DNA of 64,000 nt, taken from Mycolicibacterium tusciae JS617 (GTDB lineage Bacteria; Actinomycetota; Actinomycetes; Mycobacteriales; Mycobacteriaceae). Positions 44,334 to 54,246 of the stretch are shown piece after piece. A model generated the notes under the pieces. The model had not been told where the DNA came from and did no database searches. It was given only the letters and a program-made list of their open reading frames with translations. A program made the translations under genes and the position numbers. Every line of letters begins with the position of its first letter. Position 1 is the stretch's first letter. The stretch lies in contig NZ_KI912270.1 of assembly GCF_000243415.2 (NCBI RefSeq), positions 5,165,837 to 5,229,836 on the forward strand, written 5' to 3'.

Positions 44334-47300
44334 ATGACTGATGCGAGCTCGACGTTTGAACAATCGGTGCGCACAGCCGTGGTGCAGGGCCAGGCTGAAC
44401 TCACTCGGCTCGACACATTGACGGATGCCGTCGCGGAAGCGATCGCCGAAAGTGGGCGATACGAGCCGAACCCGTCAGACTCAAACAGCCAGCTTGACGA
44501 ATTGCTCCGGACCTTCATGCGTGATCTTCGACGGCACCTCGACCGCGAACGGGATGCTCTCGGGTCGTTTAACATCGTCTTCTTCGGTCGTACGGGTGCC
44601 GGCAAGAGCACCCTCATGTCCGCATTCGGAGGACTCGACGGTGACTACGTCTCACCTGGCGCAAGTGACTGGACCACCGGGGTCCATCATGTCCGATGGC
44701 ACGATTGCCGACTGTTCGACACCCCGGGTATCAACGGGTGGGGCAGAACAGAGAGCCGCGAGAATCTTGAGGCAACCGCCCGTCGGTCTGTCGAGACAGC
44801 GGACATCGTCCTCCTGTGCTTCGACAGTCAGAACCAGCAAGCGATGGAGTTCGCGAAGATCGCGTCATGGATTCGCACCTATGGCAAGCCGGCCGTGGCC
44901 GTACTCAATGTGCGCAACAGCAGATGGCGGCACCCGGCACTCGTCCCTGATGACCGACGCCAGCATCTCAGCGATTCCGTTCGACAGCACGCGGACAACA
45001 TCAGAACCGAACTCGCACAAATTGGGCTGGGGAGTACACCGCTGGTCGCAATCCAAAGCAGGCGAGCGCTCTTCGCCCGTGCGACAACACCTTTCCGTGG
45101 CCCTGCTCCCGAGAGCTTCCAACACGAACGAGACGAGTTCGGCATCGAATACCTCGCACGGTGGTCCAACTTCCGAACTCTGGAACAACTGCTGACCACC
45201 GCGATCCATTTGGGCGCCAGCGATATTCGGCTGTCGGCACTCCGCGAAGACATCCGCGCACGATGTCGGGATGCGTCGCTCACGCTTGCCGAGATGGCCG
45301 ACGACTTCCTCGCCGATGCTCGCCGTCTGGAAGACGGAACCGAGTCCATTCTGGCGGTGATCGGATATCCGACCGCCGGTGAGCGCGAGAACCACCTGAA
45401 ATGCGGCGAGGCGGGTTCCGACTTCCTTGAGACGCTGGAGAAGCTGCAGGGGCACGCCTTCAACTCCCCGGGCAAGGGTTCCCTTGACCGCTTCGTCCGT
45501 CACCAGGCCGCTTCACACCTGGCTGCCCAACGCCGCCACAGCAACACCCAAGCTCAGCTGAAGATTCAAGAGGCCTTCGATACGAAACAAACCGTCGATG
45601 AAGAAACGTTCAGGACCGCTATCTTCAACGAACAAGCCATCGACGCCGCCATCACTGATGTCTGGGGTGCTCGCGGCGAGTTCCTCATCCGAGAACTCAA
45701 GGTCACCGCACAGCAGGACTTCGAACAAGACCTCTCCTCCCTGCTCAACACCGCATCGTTCGTCGGTATCGGCGGGGAGCACACAGCCGGTGACATCCTG
45801 CGCGGTGCCGGCATCGCTGTCGGACTTGCAGGGGTAGCAGTGCCATTCGCGTTGGCGAACATCTGGAATCCGCTCGGATGGGCCGCCGGTCTCGCCGCTG
45901 TCGGTGTAGGCATCGCAGGCCAAGCGCAACAGCACTTCGGCAAGAAGATGAAAGACGACGCGCAGAAGAAGGCCAGCGAAGCACGCGCACAAGCGATCGC
46001 CGACGCTAGCGACGCGGTGGAAAAGACTTACGACGCATACGAAGAGGCGATCGTTGTGAGCAGTCGGGCGGCGGCATGGGAATCGCTCGCTCCGATCCTC
46101 ACAGAGTCACTCCGGGAGACCATCGCACTCCGCAATGCCCACCGGCGCGCCATTCACCTAGCCCAGCACCTCAGTACGCAAGCCGACTCGATCGTCATGA
46201 CTCAAGCAGCCGACGACATCCTCACCCGGGCTCAGGCAATCATGGCCGAGTCATCGCCCGAGCTTCGTGCCCTGTTGTTGGGTGAGGATTGGATCCGATC
46301 CGATCACCGACACAACGCACTGCGCGGGCTCGAGGAATCCGTGCTGACCGTGTACGGCGATCATGCAGCAGAGGCCCGTTCCGCGCTGACGACGGCTATC
46401 GCAAGAGCATGGACCTGCCCGTCACGCGACGAAATCAGATCGTGGGCCGAGGAGTTGGACGACGCCACGCTGCACGACAGTGGTCTACTAGAGGTGGCGA
46501 AGGAAATGCGCCGGGTCTCCCGACACAAGCCCTCGTTCGCCGTGCTCGGTGACTACAACTCAGGCAAAACCTCCCTGATCCGGCGAATCCTGGTGGAGGC
46601 CGGAGATCTCGCCGACCAAGACGGACTGGAGATACTCGCTCGGCCAGCAACTGCGACCGAACAGAGATACGAGTTCCCGCGCCTGGAACTCGTCGACACC
46701 CCCGGACTCCAGAGCGGGAACACCTCCCACGACGATCAGGCATTCGACTCCATAACGCAGTCATCACTAATTTTCGTCGTCGTGCACGTCAACCTCCTGA
46801 TCGGTAACACCGCCGTCATTGAAGAGATCGCCAACGGATCCTCGTCAGTCGCCGCCAAAGCCGGCAGGCTGATCTTTCTGATCAACCGTTCTGACGAACT
46901 CGGAGCCGATCCGCTGGTTGAACCACACACATTCCTGAACCTCCAGAGCCGCAAGAAGGAAGAACTAATCGCGGCACTTGCGGCGAAGTCGATCACCATC
47001 AAAGAGAACATGATCCACTGCTTGGCGGCAGATCCGTTCGGTCTTGTCGGAAACGCGGAGAGTGTCACTGCGGACGACTTCGATGACAATCGAGTGTGGG
47101 ATGGAACCGGTTCGCTCATCGGGGCCATCACAGATCTGTCTGACGCTTCCCTGGCCGCGGCGCCGTCCATCGCGGGATTTGATACGGCGGTGACCTTGCT
47201 CAAACGGCGCCGCCATCATCTCCGCACAGAATTCGACGACTACACGAACACGATCCAACAGCGCGATTCAGCCATCGCCACGCTGGTGGCAGCCGAGGCG

Positions 47301-48122
47301 GATGCCGCGGTTCTGCAGAAGTCCATATCTGAGAATGCTGAGCGTCTCGTCAGCGCCGCAGTGCTGAATGCCGCTTCAGAGCTCTACCAAATCACCGTTG
47401 GTGACAACGCTGGGTTGGACAGGGTTGCCAACAGCTGGACCGACGACCCTCGCCTCCGTTCAGCCATCGATCGCTACGCAGCCACCGCCGAAAAAGACCT
47501 GCTCAGCTGGCAAGAAGAGCACGCCTCGATGATCGAAAGAGAGTTCCGCGGGACTGATTCGATTAGTGACGCCACTGTCGTCAGTGATTTCAGTTCCAAC
47601 CGTGCCACCGGGACCGTCGACGGAATCATCGGAGGGGCCGGAAACGTGGCCGATCACGCGGCCAAGGCGGCTAAGTTTCTCGGCAACCGAGACGCCGTCT
47701 ACGCGATTGGCAAGCAGTTCGGCCACAAGTTCAAGCCATGGGGAGCCGTCAAAGGCGGGGCGCGGGTAGCGAAGTTCGGGGTTGTGTTGGGCGCCGTGGC
47801 CGCCGCGGCAGATCTGAAAAGAATGTTCGATGACAGCAAAAAGTCCGAGACCCACCGAAACAATCTGGACGCGGCAGCTTCAATGATCGAAGATCAGGCG
47901 TCTCAGCTGGTGGTCCAGATTACGGAGGGCGACGAAGGTTCGGGCCCAACCGGTTTCCTCGATGCGGCAAGGACCGAAATCCGGAGCTTGATTGAACGCA
48001 CCGAAGCCGAGAAGGTCGAACTCGTCGCGTTTCGCGATGCCACTGCATTCGAGAACGAGATGGCCGACCGCCTGGTGTCGAGCGCGCTGAAGCTACAGAC
48101 CGCGCTCCAGGATGAGGAGTAG
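44334..48122 (+). CDS. Tandem dynamin-like GTPase with two G domains
   Basis: The 1262-residue protein starts at an ATG with AGGGGGACG upstream. The first G domain has IVFFGRTGAGKSTLM (P-loop from residue 85), RLFDTPGINGWG (DxxG) and a weak base motif around VAVLNVRNSR. A helical region follows, with a hydrophobic hairpin near 485-530 (AGIAVGLAGVAVPFALANIW and AAGLAAVGVGIAG). The second G domain near 739 has VLGDYNSGKTSLIRR, LELVDTPGLQSG and IFLINRSDEL (NRSD). Another helical and Gly/Ala-rich segment closes the protein. Bacterial dynamins remodel or protect membranes. It is followed at once by a third GTPase gene, so the two should form one complex. Confidence 0.85.
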   Translation: MTDASSTFEQSVRTAVVQGQAELTRLDTLTDAVAEAIAESGRYEPNPSDSNSQLDELLRTFMRDLRRHLDRERDALGSFNIVFFGRTGAGKSTLMSAFGGLDGDYVSPGASDWTTGVHHVRWHDCRLFDTPGINGWGRTESRENLEATARRSVETADIVLLCFDSQNQQAMEFAKIASWIRTYGKPAVAVLNVRNSRWRHPALVPDDRRQHLSDSVRQHADNIRTELAQIGLGSTPLVAIQSRRALFARATTPFRGPAPESFQHERDEFGIEYLARWSNFRTLEQLLTTAIHLGASDIRLSALREDIRARCRDASLTLAEMADDFLADARRLEDGTESILAVIGYPTAGERENHLKCGEAGSDFLETLEKLQGHAFNSPGKGSLDRFVRHQAASHLAAQRRHSNTQAQLKIQEAFDTKQTVDEETFRTAIFNEQAIDAAITDVWGARGEFLIRELKVTAQQDFEQDLSSLLNTASFVGIGGEHTAGDILRGAGIAVGLAGVAVPFALANIWNPLGWAAGLAAVGVGIAGQAQQHFGKKMKDDAQKKASEARAQAIADASDAVEKTYDAYEEAIVVSSRAAAWESLAPILTESLRETIALRNAHRRAIHLAQHLSTQADSIVMTQAADDILTRAQAIMAESSPELRALLLGEDWIRSDHRHNALRGLEESVLTVYGDHAAEARSALTTAIARAWTCPSRDEIRSWAEELDDATLHDSGLLEVAKEMRRVSRHKPSFAVLGDYNSGKTSLIRRILVEAGDLADQDGLEILARPATATEQRYEFPRLELVDTPGLQSGNTSHDDQAFDSITQSSLIFVVVHVNLLIGNTAVIEEIANGSSSVAAKAGRLIFLINRSDELGADPLVEPHTFLNLQSRKKEELIAALAAKSITIKENMIHCLAADPFGLVGNAESVTADDFDDNRVWDGTGSLIGAITDLSDASLAAAPSIAGFDTAVTLLKRRRHHLRTEFDDYTNTIQQRDSAIATLVAAEADAAVLQKSISENAERLVSAAVLNAASELYQITVGDNAGLDRVANSWTDDPRLRSAIDRYAATAEKDLLSWQEEHASMIEREFRGTDSISDATVVSDFSSNRATGTVDGIIGGAGNVADHAAKAAKFLGNRDAVYAIGKQFGHKFKPWGAVKGGARVAKFGVVLGAVAAAADLKRMFDDSKKSETHRNNLDAAASMIEDQASQLVVQITEGDEGSGPTGFLDAARTEIRSLIERTEAEKVELVAFRDATAFENEMADRLVSSALKLQTALQDEE

Positions 48123-48124
48123 TG

Positions 48125-49780
48125 ATGATGCAGATCAACGCCGCGCAGCAGTGGCTCCACAACCTTCCCGGCGAATCCGAAAGTCGATACACCCGGGCCT
48201 GGGAGGAGTTTGCACTGAACTCTCGACCTGTTGCCACCCTGTTCGGGTCGTACGACACGGGCAAGAGTTCTTTGCTTCGCCGGCTTCTCATCGATTCCGG
48301 TCGGTCAGTGCCTGACTGGCTCACCATCAGCGCCAGGCATGAGACATTCGAGAGCAACACTGCAGAAATCGGCGACTGCCTGGTCCGTGATACCCCGGGA
48401 TTCGCTGTAGATGCGAACGACGTTCGGGGACAGAGTAATTCATCTCGCGCGCTGAATGCAGTCGGACTGACGGACCTAGCCATCGCAGTCGTGACGCCGC
48501 AGCTCGTGACTTCCGACCGGGATCTTTTCAAAACGCTCATCGACAGGAATTGGCCCGCGAGTACTCTGTGGTTCGTCATTTCACGATTCGATGAAGCTGG
48601 TGCGGATCCGGAATACAACCTTGCGGGATACGAGGATCTGTCTGCGCGAAAGGTCGCAGAACTGCGCGACCTGTTCGATCTCAATCCTGATGTTCCGGTC
48701 TTTGTCGTTGCGCAAGATCCTTTCCAGGAAGTGGGTCCCAACAACGACGTTTCGGCTGCGGTGTGGGACAAGTACCGCTCGTGGGACGGCATGGATGCGC
48801 TCCGAGACCAAATAATGCGGGTCACTACTGCCTCACTGACCGACTACCGTGCGGCCGCCGCGGGTCGCTATTGGACAAGTGCGGTGGTAGAAACACTCGC
48901 CACCCTGCGAGACGAACTTGCGAAATGCCAAGAGAATGCGCGTGTTGCCGCCCACGGTCTTGCCCGCCGCGATGCGTGGGAGAGCGAACTCCGTGCGATC
49001 GACCAAGCCGCGAAGGTGAGTCTCGACGGTCTGGTCGCTTCTGTTGTCGACCAATGGTTGGGCAGACCAGACACTCCGCTCGTACACCTACAATCCGAGA
49101 TCGAAGGCTCTCTTTCTCAGTGGTTCACGCAACACGACTCGCATCTCCAGCGCCTACAGCGTTCGATTAGCAAGGCCGTGGAGCGTGATCACCGGCAACC
49201 CTCTTGGAACGGCTTCGCAGCTCTTGTCGCGGAACTGCACAGCGGCACACCAACCGACAATCCAGCGCCCGCGGCCGGGAAGACCGCAGAGCACGTCGAA
49301 GAGGTGGGAATCCACGTGCTCAAGATCATGAAAGCCCTTGCTCAAGAGGAAGGTGCGGCCAAACGCACTGCCGCCTCCGCCGGAAAGGCCGCCGCTAGCG
49401 GGAGGACAGCAGCCGCCGGCGGCAACGCAGCCACGGCTGGAAAGACGGCCGGATCAGCCGGCGCCTCGAACATCGGCCGGTACATCTCCGCTGCGGAGGC
49501 GGCCCTCCCCCTGGCTGTTCTGGTCGCCAAACTCATCGATGATCAGAAGGCCACGGACATCGGTCAAACCCATGGGCAGCAGAACCCACGGAAGCGACAG
49601 AGCGTCATCGATTCCTGCACGAATCAGGCTCGTTCAACCTGGGAACCCTTTGTCGAGCACACCCGCGCACTGATTGAAGAAGAAACCGGCGACCAAGTCC
49701 GAGTAGAAGCAGAGCTGGGCGAGGCCGTCAGGCAGCTTCAGGCGGCGATCGCGGGCGGCGAGTCTCTCCTTGGCGGCTGA
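48125..49780 (+). CDS. Dynamin-like GTPase, partner of the tandem GTPase
   Basis: The ATG at 48125 is 5 bases after GAGGAG and 2 bases after the upstream stop; a GTG at 48122 overlaps that stop. The 551-residue product has ATLFGSYDTGKSSLLRRLL (P-loop near residue 41), CLVRDTPGFAVD and WFVISRFDEAG (SRFD), then long helices. From about 410 there is an Ala/Gly/Thr-rich repeat-like stretch (KRTAASAGKAAASGRTAAAG), then a hydrophobic segment with AALPLAVLVAKLI. The second G domain of the upstream protein and this one are similar in layout. Membrane association is likely. Confidence 0.82.
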   Translation: MMQINAAQQWLHNLPGESESRYTRAWEEFALNSRPVATLFGSYDTGKSSLLRRLLIDSGRSVPDWLTISARHETFESNTAEIGDCLVRDTPGFAVDANDVRGQSNSSRALNAVGLTDLAIAVVTPQLVTSDRDLFKTLIDRNWPASTLWFVISRFDEAGADPEYNLAGYEDLSARKVAELRDLFDLNPDVPVFVVAQDPFQEVGPNNDVSAAVWDKYRSWDGMDALRDQIMRVTTASLTDYRAAAAGRYWTSAVVETLATLRDELAKCQENARVAAHGLARRDAWESELRAIDQAAKVSLDGLVASVVDQWLGRPDTPLVHLQSEIEGSLSQWFTQHDSHLQRLQRSISKAVERDHRQPSWNGFAALVAELHSGTPTDNPAPAAGKTAEHVEEVGIHVLKIMKALAQEEGAAKRTAASAGKAAASGRTAAAGGNAATAGKTAGSAGASNIGRYISAAEAALPLAVLVAKLIDDQKATDIGQTHGQQNPRKRQSVIDSCTNQARSTWEPFVEHTRALIEEETGDQVRVEAELGEAVRQLQAAIAGGESLLGG

Positions 49781-49819
49781 CTCAATCGGGGCCCAATCGG
49801 AAGACAAAACTACTGAGCC

Positions 49820-50347
49820 CTAGCCCGTGAAGGCTCGCTGATACGCCTCGGCTTCTGACGGCTTGAGTTGGCCGCTCACCCGCAAAACAAGGTTGCCCTT
49901 GACGGTCTGATACTCCGTTCCCAGGATCGGTGCCGAGGACAGCAGGGTCTTGATGTACGTGGCGCGCTGCTGAGCGGCGGCTTCATCGGCCCACTGTTCG
50001 ATCCCGGCCCCGCAAGCGATTCCGGGCTTGTTGAGCTCGCATCCCTCGGTAATCCGAGAATCGACGAGCACGGTCGCAGCCACGTATCCGTTGACCCGGC
50101 CGATCATGTTGTTCGCGTCGTTGTCCTCGGTGATCTCGACGAGGCTGGTGACCTCAGGCACGGCGGCCTTGATGCTCTCCGCCGCGACATGTGGCGTGAG
50201 GGCCGGCGCCGGGGACTCTGTCGAGATGCTCGGGGTGTTCTCGGACGACACGGCATGGGTGTTCTGCGACCCGCATCCGACGGCGCATGCCATCAACAGG
50301 GCGACACCAACGGCCCTCAGCGTGATAATCGTTGTCTCCTTTGTCAT
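49820..50347 (-). CDS. Secreted lipoprotein of unknown function
   Basis: From the ATG at 50347 (AGAGG 6 bases upstream) the product is 175 residues. It has a signal peptide with a hydrophobic core (ITLRAVGVALLMACAVGC) ending in a lipobox, so the mature protein should be lipid-anchored at Cys. A Ser/Pro-rich linker follows, then a compact domain with two cysteines (GCELNKPGIACGAGIEQW) and a C-terminal VKGNLVLRVSGQLKPSEAEA. It starts 17 bases after the DUF6308-like gene. Mycobacteria encode many such lipoproteins, and I cannot assign a function. Confidence 0.75.
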   Translation of the reverse strand: MTKETTIITLRAVGVALLMACAVGCGSQNTHAVSSENTPSISTESPAPALTPHVAAESIKAAVPEVTSLVEITEDNDANNMIGRVNGYVAATVLVDSRITEGCELNKPGIACGAGIEQWADEAAAQQRATYIKTLLSSAPILGTEYQTVKGNLVLRVSGQLKPSEAEAYQRAFTG

Positions 50348-50364
50348 TCCGACCTCTCGGTGCT

Positions 50365-51039
50365 TCATCGGCTCGCTGCCGTAGAACCCTGCTTGACAGT
50401 CATCCACAAGAGGACGTCGAGGAGACGCAGGTTCGGGATGTTGGCTGGCACGTTTGGGCAATGCTCACGGACTTCAGTCAGCCAATTCCATAGGGCGCGG
50501 TCATCGGCGACCAGGACCTGTTGGAATTGCCGCCAGTAGTCCTTGGTGTCCAGCCCGGTTGCCTGCTGGACGAAGCTGTCCCAGATGGGGATGAGCCGCG
50601 GACGTTTGGCGGCGATCAGCTTGCTCGTCGTGGTGGGACCCAGCCCGTCGGCGCCACTGCGCAGCAGCTGCCAAAGCTTGCTGGCCGCCGACCCCGTGGC
50701 CAAGCTATCGGAATCAACATCGATGATGTCCTCGTCCACCGGGATCCGCATGAGCAAGTCGGTGATCTCTTCCGCGTCGGGACCCAGCAGCCGGATCGCA
50801 GCCTGCGCAGGGACGTCAACACTGAGCATCGATACCGCCGTGAAGTCGGCGGGGCCAATCGAGTACGGATCAGGATTGTGCGCGGCAATCACCTCGAACT
50901 GCGAGCCGGAGTATGCGGGCAGCCCGTCATCGGTGGTCGCGTAGTACGCCTGCAAGACCCCGACGGCTTCGGCAGTGCCCCGCTGCACCACAAGTGCTGG
51001 CCAGCGTTGCCGCCATTCCTGGTAGCCCCCTATCGCCAC
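50365..51039 (-). CDS. DUF6308-like protein
   Basis: I choose GTG 51039, which follows GGAGG by 6 bases, over the TTG at 51084; the product is 224 residues. The C-terminal half has LGPTTTSKLIAAKRPRLIPI with WDSF after it, a DNA-glycosylase-like helix-hairpin-helix style segment, and LRLLDVLLWM near the end, which fits the DUF6308 family as I recall it. The N-terminal half has ADFTAVSMLSVDVPAQAA. No catalytic residue can be assigned. The lipoprotein gene follows on the same strand. Confidence 0.6.
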   Translation of the reverse strand: MAIGGYQEWRQRWPALVVQRGTAEAVGVLQAYYATTDDGLPAYSGSQFEVIAAHNPDPYSIGPADFTAVSMLSVDVPAQAAIRLLGPDAEEITDLLMRIPVDEDIIDVDSDSLATGSAASKLWQLLRSGADGLGPTTTSKLIAAKRPRLIPIWDSFVQQATGLDTKDYWRQFQQVLVADDRALWNWLTEVREHCPNVPANIPNLRLLDVLLWMTVKQGSTAASR

Positions 51040-51146
51040 AACAATCCTCCACTCGTCGTCGGTGAAACGAAGAGACCATAGCAACGGCCACCGACACCGC
51101 AGACACCTGCTGTCACTCTGTCGTACGTGCCGCTTATGCTCCAGAA

Positions 51147-51566
51147 ATGACAGAACCAGCGAACTGCCCGGACTCTCTGCTCGCCGCGTTAGCGAAGGCG
51201 CGAATCCCGGCGGAGAACCACCAGTTCATCCGCCGGTTCACCACTGCCATCGGAATCGCGACGTTGCGAGCTGTGGATAGCTCCGACAAACCGCACGTCG
51301 TGGCGAAGCGGCGCGACGGTCTGCCCGATTTGCACATCTACTACGGGTACACGACCGGGTTCACCTCCGAGGAGGAAGCGATTCGCGCAGCCGGGTCCGG
51401 AGCTGCCTGTCGGCCGAGTTCCCGCAAGGGCACCTGGTACGTCGAACATCCGACCAACCAGGTGCGTCCCGGCGCGGAGCGCTCTCGGAACACTCGGCGC
51501 GAGGGAGGCTTCTGCAGCTGCGGCATGCAACTTTCGCTGACCGGTTCGTGCAGCAGCTGCGACTAG
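51147..51566 (+). CDS. Hypothetical protein with a C-terminal zinc ribbon
   Basis: The 139-residue protein has a basic N-terminal domain with YYGYTTGFTSEEEAIRAAG and a WYVEHPTNQV segment, then an Arg-rich linker and a C-terminal CSCGMQLSLTGSCSSC, a CxC...CxxC zinc ribbon. It diverges from the DUF6308-like gene. There is no strong ribosome site. I do not recognise the family; zinc-ribbon tails of this form are common on small DNA- or protein-binding proteins. Confidence 0.6.
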   Translation: MTEPANCPDSLLAALAKARIPAENHQFIRRFTTAIGIATLRAVDSSDKPHVVAKRRDGLPDLHIYYGYTTGFTSEEEAIRAAGSGAACRPSSRKGTWYVEHPTNQVRPGAERSRNTRREGGFCSCGMQLSLTGSCSSCD

Positions 51567-51708
51567 AACAAGCTGGATAATTAAGGACAGGAGACGCTGT
51601 GTCCCCCGAAAGGCACTGCAGTTCAGCGATTTTAGCGGACGATTCGTCCATCCGTCAAACGCGGCCGGACCCGTTTGCGAGTCTCGACCGTGGTGTTCAG
51701 ACACCGCG

Positions 51709-52605
51709 ATGATTCCGTTTCACGTGCGTGCCAACGGCACCGTGGTCGAGGTCTGGTCCGGTTATCGCATCCAGTTCGGTGGCATGGAGCGCCACTCCTG
51801 GCAGAAGGAACTGAAATCCGAGCTCAAACAGTCACTGTCGTGTCTGTCCATTCCAGCCGGCAGTGCGCTGAGCGGTTACTACGACACCAGCGACCCTCGT
51901 GCCTCTGACGCAGAGAACAGCCTGTTCACGAACGTGCTCGAGTCCATGCCGCCGGGTGTCAGCATGCTTCGGTTCGAGCGTGGCACCTCCGAGCCGCCGG
52001 CGGCGCCCGTCCCCGTCGACCTGATCGGTGGCCATCTGCATTACTACCGGTACGAGGCCGGCGGTCAGTGGACCACATGGCAACCCGACCAGACGATTGC
52101 CCAGTGGAATCGCGTCCCGCGCCGGCTCCCCGACGACGGATCGGCTCGCCCAGTCTGGTTCGCGTTGCGCGACGCGAACGCCGCCGGGCACGTCACCGCC
52201 ATTGAGCATCGCCTGGCGGACGATGCCAAGTTCGGGCTTCGGCTGACCGTTCACGCCACCAACCGTGGCCCGCGCGATGCGATCAGGTACAGCGAGAAAT
52301 TGGTGGACGGAGTGATCGCGGCGTTCCATAACGATCGCCGGTCCGCTGCGCTGGTAGCGATACTGGCACCGAAGCTACCCGGCATCACGGTGGGAGCACT
52401 CGGTCAGGTACTGGAACAGCCTGCAGGACCGCTCTTCTCACTTCCGGCGATTCGTACGAAGGGTGGTTACGTCCAGATCAGTCCGGACGATGAACGCTGC
52501 ATCGTCGGCGAAGTGACGATCACACGGGACTCACTCGGACCGTGGCCGGAATTGAGTGGCGAACTGTTCACCGTTCGACCGTTTGGTCCGACTGCATCGC
52601 GTTAG
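51709..52605 (+). CDS. Hypothetical protein, 298 residues
   Basis: The predicted protein has mixed alpha/beta character with several Trp/Tyr-rich segments (VEVWSGYRIQFGGMERHSW; HLHYYRYEAGGQWTTWQPDQ) and no signal peptide, membrane helix or catalytic motif I can identify. Protein-like composition over the whole length and the lack of a competing frame support it. The 165-residue minus frame across its middle is a shadow. It stands alone, converging on the NlpC/P60 gene 36 bases downstream. Confidence 0.6.
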   Translation: MIPFHVRANGTVVEVWSGYRIQFGGMERHSWQKELKSELKQSLSCLSIPAGSALSGYYDTSDPRASDAENSLFTNVLESMPPGVSMLRFERGTSEPPAAPVPVDLIGGHLHYYRYEAGGQWTTWQPDQTIAQWNRVPRRLPDDGSARPVWFALRDANAAGHVTAIEHRLADDAKFGLRLTVHATNRGPRDAIRYSEKLVDGVIAAFHNDRRSAALVAILAPKLPGITVGALGQVLEQPAGPLFSLPAIRTKGGYVQISPDDERCIVGEVTITRDSLGPWPELSGELFTVRPFGPTASR

Positions 52606-52641
52606 ATCCGCCACTCGCACCGCCAGCCGATACCGCTTCTA

Positions 52642-53712
52642 TCAACACACACGGCGTACCTCGATCCGTCCACTGGGCACGCTCGTGATGTGAACCGACT
52701 GGCCCGGTGTTGGCGCTTCGATTGCCATTGTCGGCGAGATCGCGAGCATGACGTGCTCAGGCGTGCGCGGGGCCGACCAGTTGCACAAGATTAGATCCCC
52801 TTCGCGAATCTGGCTGCGGCTCACAGGAATACCTGCGTTCACCAGCTGATAGGTGGTCCTGTCGAGGGACACCCCGGCCTGACGGTATGCCCACTGCACC
52901 AAACCCGAGCAGTCGAACGCTTTCGGCCCGGCCGCTCCCCACACGTACGGCGCGCCGATCCGCGACCGCGCATAGGCCACAGCTCGCGAAGCCGCGCTGC
53001 TGGGCTGCCGATTTCCTCCGAAGAGATCATCTCCGACCGAGGCGGCGCCGGTACCTTGGCTACCGGGTGCGAAGCTCCGAAGAGCGGACAGAGTTGGGCT
53101 GGCCGCAGAGCCCAGGCCTGAAAGCATGCCGGCGCCGCCGCCCCCACTGCCTATTCCGGGTAAACCACCAGAGAATGACGCTGGCGACGCGGCAGCGCGA
53201 TACGCCATCACGACCTGCCGCAACCGAGTGGCCAGCATCTGGTTCTGGGCCTTGGTCGAGGCGATTTGCCGCTGCATGGCCGCCAGTCGGTCATCCATGG
53301 TGGAGACGAGGGCCTTGACCCCGGCAGGTGTGCCGGTGCTCGGAGCGATCGCCGCGGCCGCAGCGGCAGCGTTGGTACGAACACGGGTGGCGCCTGCCTG
53401 CCCAGAGTCACCCGTCGCCTTGCCCTGGGCTGCCGAGGCGTTCGTCTGGTCGTCAATCCCAGCCACCGAATCCCAGCTGCGGCGGTAGTCCAGTCCGGCC
53501 ACCCCCGCGCCGACGGCAAGGTGGGAAACGGCTGGGGCTTCTGGAACTTGCGGGCCGCTTGCATACACGCCACCCAGGCCCGGGCCGAACGCCGGGAACA
53601 GACCTTGGCCAGCAGCCAGCACCCGATCCACCTGCGCGACGTACGCGCCCACACTAGCGGCCACTCGTTCACCGTAATGGCCACTACCAGTACTAACTAC
53701 ACCCCAAACCAC
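52642..53712 (-). CDS. NlpC/P60 cell-wall hydrolase with DUF4226-like N-terminus
   Basis: From a GTG at 53712 the product is 356 residues; an internal GTG is a possible later start. The first 180 residues are Ala-rich and helical (VGAYVAQVDRVLAAGQGLFP; TMDDRLAAMQRQIASTKAQN), like the DUF4226 partner gene. A Gly/Ser linker leads to an NlpC/P60 domain: GAPYVWGAAGPKAFDCSGLV with the catalytic Cys and TPEHVMLAI with the catalytic His. Such enzymes cut D-Glu-mDAP bonds in peptidoglycan. No classical signal peptide is seen, so export by an ESX system is possible. The pair recalls Rv0024 and its neighbours. Confidence 0.85.
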   Translation of the reverse strand: MVWGVVSTGSGHYGERVAASVGAYVAQVDRVLAAGQGLFPAFGPGLGGVYASGPQVPEAPAVSHLAVGAGVAGLDYRRSWDSVAGIDDQTNASAAQGKATGDSGQAGATRVRTNAAAAAAAIAPSTGTPAGVKALVSTMDDRLAAMQRQIASTKAQNQMLATRLRQVVMAYRAAASPASFSGGLPGIGSGGGGAGMLSGLGSAASPTLSALRSFAPGSQGTGAASVGDDLFGGNRQPSSAASRAVAYARSRIGAPYVWGAAGPKAFDCSGLVQWAYRQAGVSLDRTTYQLVNAGIPVSRSQIREGDLILCNWSAPRTPEHVMLAISPTMAIEAPTPGQSVHITSVPSGRIEVRRVC

Positions 53713-53769
53713 TGGCGAAGGGCCCGATCACCGTCGAACCAAGCTGGCTAGTGGCGGAAGATGATGCCT

Positions 53770-54246
53770 CTACACGATCTCGGTGTATGCGCGTTGCACA
53801 TCAGTAATTCGCTCGGCTGCGGCCACATACATAGACCTCGATTCAGCGACGTGATCCTGCATTTCTGCCAGTCGCTCGTCGAGGCGAGAAACCAGCAGCC
53901 CGACCGCCTCCGGCGTCGGCTCATGGCCCCGCGCGATGGCGCCGGTGTCGGTTGCAGCTCGTTGGCGTATATCGGCAGCAGCCACCGAACACTGCCGTGC
54001 TACTGCGACCGCCTCTTGTACAACTGCTCTGAGTTCCGCGGTCGCAGCCGTAGCGCGGCTGTCCCGAGCTTGGTAATCCAAGGCGGCAGCTTCTTCGGCG
54101 CGGACAAGCCCTCCGGCAGATTCCGGCACCGTCCTCGGCGCCACAGGAGCGCCATCAGGCAGCGCCCCGTCTGAGCCGGGGAACAGCGCGCAAGCCGCTG
54201 ACAAGGCGCGGTCGACCTCTGCGACGTACTTCCAGGCGGCGTTCAT
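53770..54246 (-). CDS. DUF4226 (WXG-like) helical protein
   Basis: The 158-residue protein begins MNAAWKYVAEVDRALSAACA and is almost entirely Ala/Arg/Glu-rich helix, with EAAALDYQARD and AVGLLVSRLDERLAEMQDHV. It parallels the N-terminal region of the NlpC/P60 protein encoded 57 bases downstream, including the spacing of the E-V-D-R and D-x-R-L-A-x-M-Q motifs. The two probably pair as ESX-type helical partners. Confidence 0.78.
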   Translation of the reverse strand: MNAAWKYVAEVDRALSAACALFPGSDGALPDGAPVAPRTVPESAGGLVRAEEAAALDYQARDSRATAATAELRAVVQEAVAVARQCSVAAADIRQRAATDTGAIARGHEPTPEAVGLLVSRLDERLAEMQDHVAESRSMYVAAAERITDVQRAYTEIV

